Shown: positions 25,200-33,667 of the stretch, piece after piece
Layout: every line of letters begins with the position of its first letter
How positions within the stretch are numbered: position 1 is the stretch's first letter
IMG/VR virus record: IMGVR_UViG_3300017971_000201
Span: 62,001-126,000 of that record
Length of the DNA: 64,000 nucleotides
Strand: one strand, 5' to 3'
Source: a virus
Position numbers and translations under genes: made by a program
Notes under the pieces: generated by a model
What the model saw: the letters and a program-made list of their open reading frames with translations, nothing else
Databases searched by the model: none
What the model was told of the DNA's origin: nothing

Positions 25200-27962
25200 C
25201 TACGAGATCTGCGTGCCGACCGGCTGCTGGAGGGTGAAGATGATGAACTCCGCCGGCGTGCCGGGGTTGAACCCGATGTCGATGATCGCCTTGCCATCGG
25301 CCACGGTCGCGGCGTTGTTGTTCGTGGCGTTGCACGTCACGAAGAACGCCTCGGCCTCGGTCTCGCCGGCGAAGTAGCCGAGACGGAACAGCGAGCCGTA
25401 GTAGCCCTTGAGGGCGGTCTCGATCTTCGCCCACAACGGCGGCCCGTTGTTCTCGAACACAGCCCACTGGAGGTTGAGGCTGGTCGCGTACATCAGGAAC
25501 ATGTGCAGCGTGCGCGCGTTGATGTATCGCCAGCGCCTCTCTCGCGAGAGACTGCGAACCCCCCAGACGGCGATCCCGGTCGCGTCGCTCGAGATGATCG
25601 GGTTGATCCTCGACTGGTAGAGGTTGTCCCGGTCGGTCTTCTCCAGCACGAACTCGGCGGCGACGACGCCGACCGCGTTGAGCGCGCCGTCCTCGACACC
25701 ACCGGGGGCCTTCCCGACGTTCTTGACGTTCGCCGTGCGAGCGTAGACGCCGGCCACGAGCGGCGACACCGGCACCAGCTCGACCCGATCGGTGAGCGGG
25801 TTGACGAAGTAGATGTTGGGGTAGTACATCGCCCCGATCTTCTCGTCCCACGCCTGGTCGACCTGGATGTACTTGATCGCCTCGCTCACGGTCGTGCCGT
25901 TGGCGTAGCACATGATCAGGTAGCGCAGGTCCGGCCGGTTCTTGGCGAACTGGACCATGTCGAACTGCACGAATTCCGAGCCCTCGAAGTCCGGCACCAC
26001 GACGTTGAGGGGCTCCTCGACCAGGTCGAGGGCGTAGATCCCCTGCTTGCTGGACTCCAAGGCGGCGGCCGAGATGTCCGCGCGGGTGACGGCCGTGCCG
26101 TTGACACCGCCGGACATCTGCCACTCCGCCGAGTCGGCGAGCCCGGTGTAGTTGCCCAGGATGGCGGTGCCGGCCGTCGGCGCGCTGTCCCAGGTCAGGT
26201 CCCAGGCGCCGGTGTCGTAGTCGATCGTGTTGGCACCGGCCGCGTCCACGTCTCCGACCAGGTTGCCGAGCCCATCGTCGGTCGCGACCTGGCCCGACTG
26301 GTAGTCGGCGTCGATCGTGGTCGTGTTCCTCGGGGCCACGAGCGTGGTGAGGGCGATGATCCCGGTGACGTAGTCGACCGAGCCAGCTGCACCAGCGACA
26401 CCGCCCAGCTCGGTCAGGTCTCCGGCCACGTCGCCGTTCACGATCCCGAGCGGAACGTAGTCCACCAGGATGTCCGTGCTGCCGATCGGAGCCACCGAGG
26501 CTTCGAAGTCGATCAGGCCGCTCTGGGTCGGGTTGGACACGTCGTCCACCAGGTCGATCGTGTTCGTGCCCACGCCGAGCGCGCCCGCGAGAGCGACTCC
26601 CTGCTCCAGGTTGTCCGTGCCGGCCGCCTTGGTGATGATCGCCGACGCGTTGTAGGTCGCGATGACCGTGCTGGTGAGCACCAGCCCGCCGCCCAGCGAT
26701 CCGGTCACGAGCCCGGTCATGGCACCGGTGACGTAGTTGATGGTCCCGCCGCCCGGCATGGCCAGGGGGTTCACCAGGTTGCCGAGCCCGTCGTCGAGGA
26801 TGACCTGCGCGCCGTCGTCCACGGTCGTCACCGCGATGGCGACAGTGCCGGGGTGAACCGGCGTGCCGGTCAGCGGTGCCGTGCTGAGGTCGTAGTTGCC
26901 ACCCGGCGACGACGCGACCAGCGTCTCCGGCGAAGGACCGGCCACGATCGCGTAGCGGAGCTGGAAGACCGTGTTCTCCCGGTAGACGGGAGCGGTCAGC
27001 GCGCCAGCCGCGATCTGGAAGGACGTGTCGGCTCCGTTGACCGTGCCGAGCGCGAACGGGCCGCTGCCGAGGTTGTCGAACTGGTTGCTGACCTTGGCGT
27101 AGAACAGCCGCAGGCTGCCGTCGAGCACCGGCGTCGTCGGGAGCGTCATCGCGAACGATGTCTCGATCCCGTCGACCGCCGGTGTTGGCGTCTGGCCCTC
27201 GTCGTCCTGCTGGGCATCGGCCGCGACGATCCGCAGCGTGTTGTCCAGGCAGGCGCCGGCCGAGAGCGTCCCCGAGAACTGCGTGTCGATGCCGTTGACC
27301 GATCCGCCGGCCACCAGCACCTCGTCCTCCTCGTATGAGGGGAGCAACCCGCTCGGCGTGCCGCCCGCGCCTTCGGTGATCTCCACCAGCTGGGAGGGCC
27401 GCCGGGGATCGGTGAGGACGGTGGTGACGTAGTCGGCCGCGTCCGGGTCGGTGAACTGGACCGCCTCGTAGGTCTCCTCGGAGACGAGGATCGAGGCGTC
27501 GAACTCCGAAGGACGGAGGACGAGCAGGTCGAACTTCCCCCACTGCTCGGCGCCGGCCGTCCGGTCGAGGAAGTTGCGGTTCCCTCGGATGTGGATCCGG
27601 GTCGTGTTCCCCCAGGTCCCCTCACCCTTCATGGTGAAGGTCCACTTGGTGGGGCCAGGCGACGCGTCGATGTTCGCCCACGCCGAGATGGCATCGGACG
27701 GAACCACACGGACGATGTAGGCCCGCTGTCCACCGTTCCCGAAGAAGCCCTGGATCCCGATCGGGACCAGACCTAATGACGAGATCTGGCCGAAGACCCG
27801 CTCGAACTCGACGGTCGAGCGGACCTCGACCGGCGTGTTGCTCGGTCCCTCGTCGGTCCATCCGACGAACGCCGCCTTCGCGGGAGAGATGCCCTCGGGG
27901 GCACGAGACGGCTCCTTCTCGAAGCCGTAGACACCTGGGCTGAGGATTTCGAGTTGGGCCAC
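25200..27962 (-). CDS. Tail sheath protein with large inserted domains
   Basis: 920 residues, larger than T4 gp18 (659). N-terminus E-I-L-S-P-G-V-Y-G-F-E is the classical sheath start, and the C-terminal part (I-N-A-R-T-L-H-M-F-L and F-N-N-N-A-A-T-V-A-D-G-K region with F-I-I-F-T-L-Q-Q) matches the conserved sheath core with its contractile strand. Between them, about residues 230-620, lie inserted beta domains: three V-N/D-G-x-D/E-T-x-F modules and three D-D-G-x-G-N-L/Y-x-T-G-A-M-T-like modules. These are probably surface decorations of the tail. GTG start with AGGAG 6 nt upstream. Confidence 0.9.
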   Translation of the reverse strand: MAQLEILSPGVYGFEKEPSRAPEGISPAKAAFVGWTDEGPSNTPVEVRSTVEFERVFGQISSLGLVPIGIQGFFGNGGQRAYIVRVVPSDAISAWANIDASPGPTKWTFTMKGEGTWGNTTRIHIRGNRNFLDRTAGAEQWGKFDLLVLRPSEFDASILVSEETYEAVQFTDPDAADYVTTVLTDPRRPSQLVEITEGAGGTPSGLLPSYEEDEVLVAGGSVNGIDTQFSGTLSAGACLDNTLRIVAADAQQDDEGQTPTPAVDGIETSFAMTLPTTPVLDGSLRLFYAKVSNQFDNLGSGPFALGTVNGADTSFQIAAGALTAPVYRENTVFQLRYAIVAGPSPETLVASSPGGNYDLSTAPLTGTPVHPGTVAIAVTTVDDGAQVILDDGLGNLVNPLAMPGGGTINYVTGAMTGLVTGSLGGGLVLTSTVIATYNASAIITKAAGTDNLEQGVALAGALGVGTNTIDLVDDVSNPTQSGLIDFEASVAPIGSTDILVDYVPLGIVNGDVAGDLTELGGVAGAAGSVDYVTGIIALTTLVAPRNTTTIDADYQSGQVATDDGLGNLVGDVDAAGANTIDYDTGAWDLTWDSAPTAGTAILGNYTGLADSAEWQMSGGVNGTAVTRADISAAALESSKQGIYALDLVEEPLNVVVPDFEGSEFVQFDMVQFAKNRPDLRYLIMCYANGTTVSEAIKYIQVDQAWDEKIGAMYYPNIYFVNPLTDRVELVPVSPLVAGVYARTANVKNVGKAPGGVEDGALNAVGVVAAEFVLEKTDRDNLYQSRINPIISSDATGIAVWGVRSLSRERRWRYINARTLHMFLMYATSLNLQWAVFENNGPPLWAKIETALKGYYGSLFRLGYFAGETEAEAFFVTCNATNNNAATVADGKAIIDIGFNPGTPAEFIIFTLQQPVGTQIS

Positions 27963-28004
27963 GGCGCTCTCCTAAGCTCTCTCTTGGCTGGTTGCGGACC
28001 GAGC

Positions 28005-28319
28005 CTACTTGGGCTCGTCGTCGAGGATCGCGATGGGAGTGTCATCCGCCCGCGCCGGCTTCGGCTTGGGCGACGGGGTCTTCTTGGGGGCCGGGAGTGG
28101 CCTCGGCTTGACGGCGGTCGCCACCTTCGTCGCCCGCAGGGCATTGGCCTCGCGATCCGACAGCTGACGGAGCCGCTTCGCTCGCAGCCCGCGCACGACG
28201 CCCTTGTTCGAGGGACTGGCCTCGAAGATCTGGCCGGGCCGATGTGCCTTCGTCACGCCTCCGGGAAAGTCCACCATCCACGGACCGCGCCCGGTGACCT
28301 GGTAGTACTGAGTCCTCAT
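28005..28319 (-). CDS. Small basic protein between neck and sheath genes, unknown
   Basis: 104 residues, ATG overlapping the previous stop (ATGA). The first 60 residues look folded (Y-Y-Q-V-T-G-R-G-P-W-M-V-D-F), while the last 45 are a Lys/Pro/Ala-rich tail (P-A-P-K-K-T-P-S-P-K-P-K-P). Position before the sheath suggests a neck or connector accessory. No family recognised. Confidence 0.6.
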   Translation of the reverse strand: MRTQYYQVTGRGPWMVDFPGGVTKAHRPGQIFEASPSNKGVVRGLRAKRLRQLSDREANALRATKVATAVKPRPLPAPKKTPSPKPKPARADDTPIAILDDEPK

Positions 28320-29110
28320 TCGTCACTCCCTATGGCGGTAACCCGCTTCATCGGCTGTCCGTCGCCGTAGAGGCCGCCGCCTCCCGGATCGGGACCAGGG
28401 TTGTTCGGATCAACCGGCTCGATTGGATCAGGCTGCGTTCCTCCGACGAATCCCGGGACGACCGTGGGCACCTTGTCGAGCGTCAGTTCCCCTTCGACGC
28501 GAAGTGACAGGCTGAGCCCACACACCCGATCGACGAGCGAGTTGATCTCCGTGAGATCCGCTGTCCCCTCCTGAAACGTATGGTAGACGCGCTCGACTCC
28601 GAGGCCGTCGACCACCGTGACTTCACCATAGAGAGGATACCGAACCATCACCATCTGGAGAAGCACCTGGGCGACAGTCCGGTGCCGGCTCCAGCACTCG
28701 ACCGTGTACGTGAAGTCGTAGGGCCACTCCCGCTCCTTGATCTCGTAGTGAGACCAGCCGAGATCTTGGCCAACCGAGATCCGTACGGCACCTTCGGCCG
28801 GCAGGCGGTAAGAGAGCGTCGGCGACCAGACGCGCTGCTGGGATGGTGTCACGTCGTCGCGAATGACGAGAACGCAGGGAAGCTCCCACTCCTGGTCGGT
28901 GGGCTCCGACTGCTTGAACCCGACTAACGCGCGCTCGATCTTGATCGGCGCGTCGTTGCTGTTCGCGGGCTCAACGAAGACGCCGTCGAGCGGTAGGTAG
29001 TACTGATTCTTCTCCGCGTCGAGCTGCGCGCCGAGACCCTCAACGATCCCCTGATCGTAATCGATCAGGTCGATGTGGCCGGTCCGGTGTCCGAACTCGA
29101 GCGACGGCAT
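28316..29110 (-). CDS. Neck/tail completion protein, unknown family
   Basis: 264 residues if the ATG at 29110 is used, 266 if the GTG at 29116 is used. The ATG is preferred because a TAGAAT hexamer ends exactly 6 nt before it. Beta-rich protein with an aromatic R-E-W-P-Y-D-F-T-Y-T-V-E-C-W segment near the middle, and a flexible Pro/Gly/Asp-rich C-terminus. The location just upstream of the sheath gene is that of the tail terminator or sheath terminator (T4 gp15-like) in contractile phages. The call rests on position. Confidence 0.5.
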   Translation of the reverse strand: MPSLEFGHRTGHIDLIDYDQGIVEGLGAQLDAEKNQYYLPLDGVFVEPANSNDAPIKIERALVGFKQSEPTDQEWELPCVLVIRDDVTPSQQRVWSPTLSYRLPAEGAVRISVGQDLGWSHYEIKEREWPYDFTYTVECWSRHRTVAQVLLQMVMVRYPLYGEVTVVDGLGVERVYHTFQEGTADLTEINSLVDRVCGLSLSLRVEGELTLDKVPTVVPGFVGGTQPDPIEPVDPNNPGPDPGGGGLYGDGQPMKRVTAIGSDE

Positions 29111-29116
29111 GGGCAC

Positions 29117-29122
29117 ATTCTA
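29117..29122 (-). promoter_or_regulatory. -10-like TAGAAT, 6 nt before an ATG
   Basis: Reads TAGAAT on the minus strand, followed by six bases and an ATG. It resembles the TAGAAC core of the phage-wide motif described below, but ends in T like a canonical -10. It could start transcription of the sheath and tail genes. Confidence 0.4.
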
Positions 29123-29149
29123 CGGTGGAGGGCCGCTGGCCGCCATAAA

Positions 29150-29908
29150 CTACAGCCAGCTCTCGTCCCGTCGTTTCTCCAGCCGCTTTCGCAGGCTATC
29201 GGCCAGTTTGTCCACCTCATCCAGCCGACCGCCGGCCAGCGCTTCCCTGATCTCTCGGCCAGCATTGGCAACCCACGCCGGGGCCTGGTTCTTCGCCGAT
29301 CTGGCCGTCTTCAGCCAGTGCGGAACTCGCGGGAACCCGCCCAGACCGTGCTCCAGACGCATCTGGAGGAACACGAGATCGATGAAGACCTTGCCGTTGA
29401 TCGAGGGCTTCACACCGTCGGTCACCGTCGCGCCGAGCTGCGTGATCTTGTTCACGACGTCAGCGTAGACCTCGCGTAGACGTCGGCGATGACCGTCCAT
29501 CTCGGTTACGGAAGCCGGCCGAACCTCGGCCTCAGCTGGGATACCACCCGAGACTGGCGGAAGCATGTCCACGGTCCACGGATTGTGCTTCGCCAGCTCG
29601 GCCGCGATCGGGCTCGATCCACCGATCTTGATCTGAGTGCTCTCGGCCGGGACCGTGGTGAGTGTCGTCCTCGAAAGTCCGGCGATGGCCCACTCGTCCT
29701 TGCTGTCGATCTCGAGGTACTGGATCGCATCACGGTAGAGATCGAGCCACTTCTCGCCTCTCGGGATCCGCTTTCTCACATCCTCCTGAATGCCCTGGGC
29801 GATGGCGCGACCCGCGACCGTGCCCGCAGCTCGGACGCGCTTCATCACGTCTCGCTGGAGGTTCTTGGGTAGCTTCCCTGTCGTCGTAACCTTAATGAAC
29901 TTAGCCAT
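29150..29908 (-). CDS. HK97 gp10-like / neck protein
   Basis: 252 residues, ATG right after the previous TAA (TAAATG). The N-terminal half is helical with A-R-A-I-A-Q-G-I and basic K-R-I-P-R-G motifs, a pattern seen in HK97 gp10-like tail completion proteins that carry V-R-K-R-I-P-R/T. Elements R-L-E-H-G-L-G-G-F-P-R-V-P-H-W and the basic C-terminus fit binding at the head-tail joint. Family is uncertain. Confidence 0.5.
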   Translation of the reverse strand: MAKFIKVTTTGKLPKNLQRDVMKRVRAAGTVAGRAIAQGIQEDVRKRIPRGEKWLDLYRDAIQYLEIDSKDEWAIAGLSRTTLTTVPAESTQIKIGGSSPIAAELAKHNPWTVDMLPPVSGGIPAEAEVRPASVTEMDGHRRRLREVYADVVNKITQLGATVTDGVKPSINGKVFIDLVFLQMRLEHGLGGFPRVPHWLKTARSAKNQAPAWVANAGREIREALAGGRLDEVDKLADSLRKRLEKRRDESWL

Positions 29909-30697
29909 TTACGCTCTCGGCGGCGGCGAGTCCGGCGAGAGGTCACCAGGCGTTGTATCGCCAGTCGACCCGTCCGGCGGCGACTCTGAGAGCTTCCGCT
30001 CGGCGATCTTGCGCTGCGGCTCGTACTTGGAGGACTTCACGAGGATCATCTTGTAGGCGGTGAAGAAGCCGTCGCCGCCGAACCGGCCTCCCTCGCTGTC
30101 TCGGTCGACGTCCTCCACGTCCATGTACATGTCGAGCCCTTTGGTGAAGCGGACGACGTCGCCAGGACGCGGCTGGAGGTTCCATTCCCGGTCGCACAGC
30201 ACTCGCGCGAGGTAGAAGTCGCACCGGCGGACGTAGATCACGCCGCGCTCGTCTGGCTCCTGCTCGTGCTCGACGTTGTCCACTCGCCCGCGAACGAGGA
30301 TCGGCTGCATGTAGGGCCAGTCAGGCTGGATCTCCCGCTTGGCGGAGTCGATCCGGCTCTTGATGATCACGCGCTCGCCGTAGAGCGCGAGACCGGCGTG
30401 CTTCTTCCTGGCGAACGGATCGTCGGGCTGTGTCTCCGGCGTCGCGAGCTTGCTCCGGTGGCCCGCGTTCGACAGCGGGTGATCGCCATCGATCCGCCTG
30501 TTCTGATCCTCGAGCACGTAGTAGTAGGCGTTCACCCCGCGCAGGCGAGTGAGCTGGCGCGAGATGAAGTCGGCGTACGCCTTGTTGCGCGTGCCGTAGA
30601 ACGTGTCGGGAACACCAGCCACGCCGCTGGTGCCGGGGAGGGCCTTGAACTGGCCGTACTCGTAATCCGGTGGGGTGGGCGGTCGCACATCAGCCAC
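29909..30697 (-). CDS. Neck protein, unknown family (T4 gp14-like position)
   Basis: 262 residues, GTG start overlapping the previous gene by 9 nt. Contains a beta-rich part with V-L-E-D-Q-N-R-R-I-D-G-D-H-P and R-P-G-D-V-V-R-F, and a flexible C-terminal Pro/Ser/Asp tail. It lies between a 152-residue protein and the HK97 gp10-like protein. In T4-like clusters the capsid is followed by gp13 and gp14 neck genes; this may be gp14. By place only. Confidence 0.45.
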   Translation of the reverse strand: MADVRPPTPPDYEYGQFKALPGTSGVAGVPDTFYGTRNKAYADFISRQLTRLRGVNAYYYVLEDQNRRIDGDHPLSNAGHRSKLATPETQPDDPFARKKHAGLALYGERVIIKSRIDSAKREIQPDWPYMQPILVRGRVDNVEHEQEPDERGVIYVRRCDFYLARVLCDREWNLQPRPGDVVRFTKGLDMYMDVEDVDRDSEGGRFGGDGFFTAYKMILVKSSKYEPQRKIAERKLSESPPDGSTGDTTPGDLSPDSPPPRA

Positions 30698-31148
30698 GGT
30701 TCACCTCCCGCCAGCTCTGCGAGTACTTCTCGGGCGCGTCCTCGTAGAGCCCCCTGGCCCAACCGCGCAGCTTCCTGGCCTTGACCGTGAACTTGACGAT
30801 CGGAGGAGGCCGCTTGCCGCCCCGCCGCTTCCTGTGCCGGAGCGGCTGCCGCTCACGCATGAACATCTCGCGCTCTCGCTGCTTCCCCCTGTGGGTCAGC
30901 TGAACGCGGCTCTCGTCCCGACCATGCGGCTTGATCCGGGCCTCGGAGCCGTCCCGCTTGGGTCCGGCCGTGAGCAGGCCCCACGTGACGACGTTGAACG
31001 CCTTGATGAAGTCGTCCTCGGTCGGATCGTTGCCAGACGCCTCACGCATGATGTGCGAGTACATCCCCGAGATCACCAGCGGCGGGAGGCTGTCAGGGTC
31101 TCGGATCGCGACGTAGGGGTCGAACTTCTTCTGCGGTTCGTGGGCCAT
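30690..31148 (-). CDS. Structural-operon protein, unknown (basic)
   Basis: 152 residues. A folded N-terminal half (FDPYVAIRDPDSLPPLVISG) and a very basic middle with R-H-R-K-R-R-G-G-K-R, which could bind DNA. The first ATG is 3 nt after the stop of the gp13-like gene. No family is recognised. Basic proteins at this place might help DNA retention in the neck. Confidence 0.55.
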   Translation of the reverse strand: MAHEPQKKFDPYVAIRDPDSLPPLVISGMYSHIMREASGNDPTEDDFIKAFNVVTWGLLTAGPKRDGSEARIKPHGRDESRVQLTHRGKQREREMFMRERQPLRHRKRRGGKRPPPIVKFTVKARKLRGWARGLYEDAPEKYSQSWREVNRG

Positions 31149-31151
31149 CGG

Positions 31152-31988
31152 CTACCCGGTGATGATCGGAACGGCGCGCTTCCAGTTGAGGATGTCCTGG
31201 TTGAGCTTCTCGATGAGCGTCTCGGCGTTGGACATGAGGTCGGTGCCGTTCATGGTCCGGTCACCGGCGATCGACGGCCACGAGTCGACGGTCATGCGGA
31301 TGTTCCCCAGCGTGCCCATCGCCTCGGCCAGGAGTTTCCGGCGGAAGAAGCCGGACTCTTGCGGGTCGAGCTGGCGAGCATCGACGGTCCACGTGTGCAC
31401 GGTCACCAGCGCGGTGGTCAGCCCGGAGCTGACGGATGATGGTGGCGGCATGATCTCGAGAGTGCGCGTTTCCTTCGTCCACTCCCAGTCCCGGTCGGTC
31501 GAGAAGATCCGGCCAATCTCCTCGAGATACTGGAGACGCTGCACGAGGTCCGAGTAGGGCAGCGGCGCGACGTTCGGGTTCGTCCACTGGCCGAACAGGA
31601 GGCTGAAGTAGGTGTAGCTGAACTGGTCGGCGTCGAGCGTCGGCAGCTGGTAGTTCGGGTAGTCGACCCGGATCACCTCGATGACGTCGGGCGGCATGAG
31701 GTAAGAGGTCTGCCCGTTGGCCAAGGGAATCTGGAGCACCTTCTTGACACCGACTCGTTCAGCGTACCAGCGCCGGGTCTCGTCCATGCAGTCGTCGTAG
31801 TGCGTCTCGCCTGGCGGGAACGGCTGGTCGGTGAGCGGGTCGATGTCGCCGGGCGAGGTCAGCTCGATGTCGATGATGCCTCCGCCGAGCTTGCGAAGCA
31901 CCCATCGCCAGTGCTCCTCCTCGCTCTTCCCCTGGCCGGAGATCGCCGGGAGGTCATCTGGTGCAGGAGGCTCGGGCGCTACGGTCAT
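31152..31988 (-). CDS. Neck protein, gp13-like
   Basis: 278 residues from the ATG preceded by AGGAG at 5 nt; an in-frame ATG eight codons upstream is weaker. Contains W-R-W-V-L-R-K-L-G-G-G-I-I-D-I-E and D-E-T-R-R-W-Y-A-E-R, then Y-L-M-P-P-D-V-I-E-V-I-R-V-D, which resemble the T4-like neck proteins that attach just below the portal. First gene of the minus-strand tail operon after the accessory island, so it likely has its own promoter (TAGGAT at 32014-32019 on the minus strand). Assignment by pattern and place. Confidence 0.5.
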   Translation of the reverse strand: MTVAPEPPAPDDLPAISGQGKSEEEHWRWVLRKLGGGIIDIELTSPGDIDPLTDQPFPPGETHYDDCMDETRRWYAERVGVKKVLQIPLANGQTSYLMPPDVIEVIRVDYPNYQLPTLDADQFSYTYFSLLFGQWTNPNVAPLPYSDLVQRLQYLEEIGRIFSTDRDWEWTKETRTLEIMPPPSSVSSGLTTALVTVHTWTVDARQLDPQESGFFRRKLLAEAMGTLGNIRMTVDSWPSIAGDRTMNGTDLMSNAETLIEKLNQDILNWKRAVPIITG

Positions 31989-32061
31989 GGCTGCTCCTGG
32001 GTCCACCACCATCCTAACGTGCGGCGCAGAGCTAGACCACAGAGCTACTTAGGGAAAACCT

Positions 32062-32106
32062 GTGAGAACGGGCAGTGGGGTTGTTGAGAGGGTAGAAGGA
32101 GAGAAC
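32062..32106 (+). promoter_or_regulatory. Conserved 5' leader (shared with 50299-50345)
   Basis: Contains GTGAGAAC, then GGTTGTTGAGAGGGT and GAAGGAG directly before ATG. Nearly the same blocks, in the same order and spacing, precede the GTG at 50346. The AAGGAG is the ribosome binding site; the rest may be a promoter, an operator or an RNA element. Confidence 0.5.
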
Positions 32107-32394
32107 ATGACCCTCACAGACCCCAACCTGATCGAGATCCGCGACCTGTGCGCGGACCTCGCAGACGACCGCACTGGGGCTGACTGCCACGGTCTCGTCT
32201 TTCACATCAACAGGTGGCTGTTCGTGGACAACCGGTGCGTTGGCAGGCTCTTTCTCCGCACCATCGGCCGCGCCGCCGCCAAGCACCGCTCGCGCACCTT
32301 CAAGCTGACCGGTCGCGTACCGGTCGCGGAGAGGATCGCCAAGGCTGCCCACAAGATCACCGAGGAGACCAAGGGGACGATCAGTGAAGGGTAA
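32107..32394 (+). CDS. Small unknown protein (accessory island, gene 1)
   Basis: 95 residues. ATG with AAGGAG at 7 nt, chosen over an in-frame ATG/GTG 15 codons upstream. Helix-rich, with a Cys-His pair and R-A-A-A-K-H-R-S-R-T-F-K-L basic patch near the middle. No membrane segment. First of three closely spaced plus-strand genes facing away from the neck operon. Function unknown; the shared leader with the gene at 50346 suggests common regulation. Confidence 0.65.
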   Translation: MTLTDPNLIEIRDLCADLADDRTGADCHGLVFHINRWLFVDNRCVGRLFLRTIGRAAAKHRSRTFKLTGRVPVAERIAKAAHKITEETKGTISEG

Positions 32395-32587
32395 GAGGGC
32401 AAGCTACCACGAGGCAGTCGCCTGGATCAGCCACAACGACGAGGCTGGCAGCGACGACGCCCTCAACATGGAGTGGGTCTCATGCTACGTGACGGTCTGC
32501 TTGATCGCCGACATCTTCGGTAAGACGTCAGAGGAGGTCGCGAAGGCCGTGATCCGTCACCGCAAGAAGTGGAAGGCGAATGACTGA
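32384..32587 (+). CDS. Small unknown protein (accessory island, gene 2)
   Basis: 67 residues, GTG start, overlapping the previous gene by 11 nt. Contains an A-V-A-W-I-S-H-N-D-E and a K-T-S-E-E-V-A-K-A-V-I-R-H-R-K-K-W helix, the latter like an HTH or coiled segment. Too short to assign. Confidence 0.55.
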   Translation: MKGKRASYHEAVAWISHNDEAGSDDALNMEWVSCYVTVCLIADIFGKTSEEVAKAVIRHRKKWKAND

Positions 32588-33233
32588 CCGAGACATCCTG
32601 AAGACGATCCGCTCGGCAAGGAAGTGGATCGCCCACTACAAGCCGTTCCACAAGGAGCCGAGCTGCGCGAAGAAGCTGCGCTCGTGGCGGCGTAGGCTGA
32701 GGATCACGCTGGCCGAGGCCGATGCCCGCCAGCTCGACGTACCTCCCGACCCCTACGCTCCACCACCGCCTCCGCCACCTCCGCCGCCGCCCCCCACGGA
32801 GGAAGAGATCAAGGCGAAGCACCTGGCCGAGCTGCGCGGCACCCGCTTCCTGGCCGACTGGTCGGTCTGCAAGGGGACGACCGCCTGGGCCGCCTGGGGC
32901 AGCTCCGGCTGGTCGGCCGTCACGATCATCACCCCGGCCCGCGTCTGGGCCACGGCGAAGCGCGTAGACGCCCGATCTGGCGAGCCCGTGACCAAGAAGA
33001 CGGCCCACGTGCGAATGGACCGCCTGGTGCGCCGAGACGCGTCCCTGGGCGGCAAGGACAAGCCGGCCCTGCTCCCGAGCGAGGTCTTCCCGGAGGAGGA
33101 AGACGAGGAGACCGAGCCGGCCGAACCCGAGCCCATCGATGAGCGGGACCCGGAGGTTACCGAGGCCGTGCAGAAGCGTCTGCCGGCACTGCTCGACATG
33201 ATCGACGACGACGCGACGGTCGACGACTGGTAG
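32580..33233 (+). CDS. Unknown protein with poly-proline linker
   Basis: 217 residues, overlapping the previous gene by 8 nt. A basic helical N-terminus (S-W-R-R-R-L-R-I) is followed by an uninterrupted run of about a dozen prolines (residues 61-72), a folded middle with a Trp-rich S-V-C-K-G-T-T-A-W-A-A-W-G-S-S-G-W, and an acidic C-terminal tail. The poly-Pro run may act as a rigid spacer or slow translation. It ends back to back with the minus-strand gene at 33234. Confidence 0.6.
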   Translation: MTDRDILKTIRSARKWIAHYKPFHKEPSCAKKLRSWRRRLRITLAEADARQLDVPPDPYAPPPPPPPPPPPPTEEEIKAKHLAELRGTRFLADWSVCKGTTAWAAWGSSGWSAVTIITPARVWATAKRVDARSGEPVTKKTAHVRMDRLVRRDASLGGKDKPALLPSEVFPEEEDEETEPAEPEPIDERDPEVTEAVQKRLPALLDMIDDDATVDDW

Positions 33234-33596
33234 TTAGCAGTCCGCGAGTCGACCGAGCCCGGTCACCGGGTCAGTGATCTCTAGTTCATAAAACGGCACG
33301 ATCGGGTCGCCGCCGCCGCGAACCCAACGGAGACGAGCGCAGATCATCTCGTCATCTTCGTTGAAGAAGATGTCCTCCACCTGTCCAAGACGGCCTGATC
33401 GGTCGGTCACCAGGTCGCCGGGATAGATGTGCTCGTGCTCGTGGGCACCGGTACCGCCGGTGGCCGCAGTCATGCGGTGCTGGCCGTCCATCAGCAGTCC
33501 ACCGGGAGTCATATGCGAGGAAGTCGACCAATTCCCCAGCTTGAGACGCTCCTTGTAGATGGCTACGACCAGTGGATGAGGCTCCCTGCTAGACAT
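33234..33596 (-). CDS. Unknown protein, single minus-strand gene in the island
   Basis: 120 residues, ATG with GAGGAG upstream and the GGGTAGAAC motif at 33615-33623. The segment G-G-L-L-M-D-G-Q-H-R-M resembles the D-G-x-H-R box of ParB/sulfiredoxin-like folds but the rest of the fold is not obvious. Contains several Glu/Asp and His (T-G-A-H-E-H-E-H-I-Y). It faces the 33668 gene across a 71-nt divergent promoter region. Confidence 0.55.
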   Translation of the reverse strand: MSSREPHPLVVAIYKERLKLGNWSTSSHMTPGGLLMDGQHRMTAATGGTGAHEHEHIYPGDLVTDRSGRLGQVEDIFFNEDDEMICARLRWVRGGGDPIVPFYELEITDPVTGLGRLADC

Positions 33597-33614
33597 TTGA
33601 TTCTCCTCGGGTCA

Positions 33615-33623
33615 GTTCTACCC
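33615..33623 (-). promoter_or_regulatory. Promoter-like motif GGGTAGAAC (minus strand)
   Basis: GGGTAGAAC read on the minus strand, 18 nt upstream of the ATG at 33596, followed by GAGGAG. One of nine intergenic copies in the window. It forms a divergent pair with the plus-strand copy at 33653-33661. Confidence 0.6.
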
Positions 33624-33652
33624 GGGTCTTCCGACAGTCGGAGCTGAACCCT

Positions 33653-33661
33653 GGGTAGAAC
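33653..33661 (+). promoter_or_regulatory. Promoter-like motif GGGTAGAAC (plus strand), leaderless spacing
   Basis: TAGAAC ends exactly 6 nt before the ATG at 33668, with no ribosome binding site in between. If it is a -10 element, the transcript starts at the start codon. Confidence 0.6.
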
Positions 33662-33667
33662 GTCACC

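Noticed and set aside
24631-27543. Very long open frame opposite or overlapping the sheath gene (over 900 codons)
   Set aside because: Runs in another frame of the sheath gene; its composition is Arg/Gly/Pro/His-rich without domains. Stop-poor shadow frames are common in GC-rich DNA.
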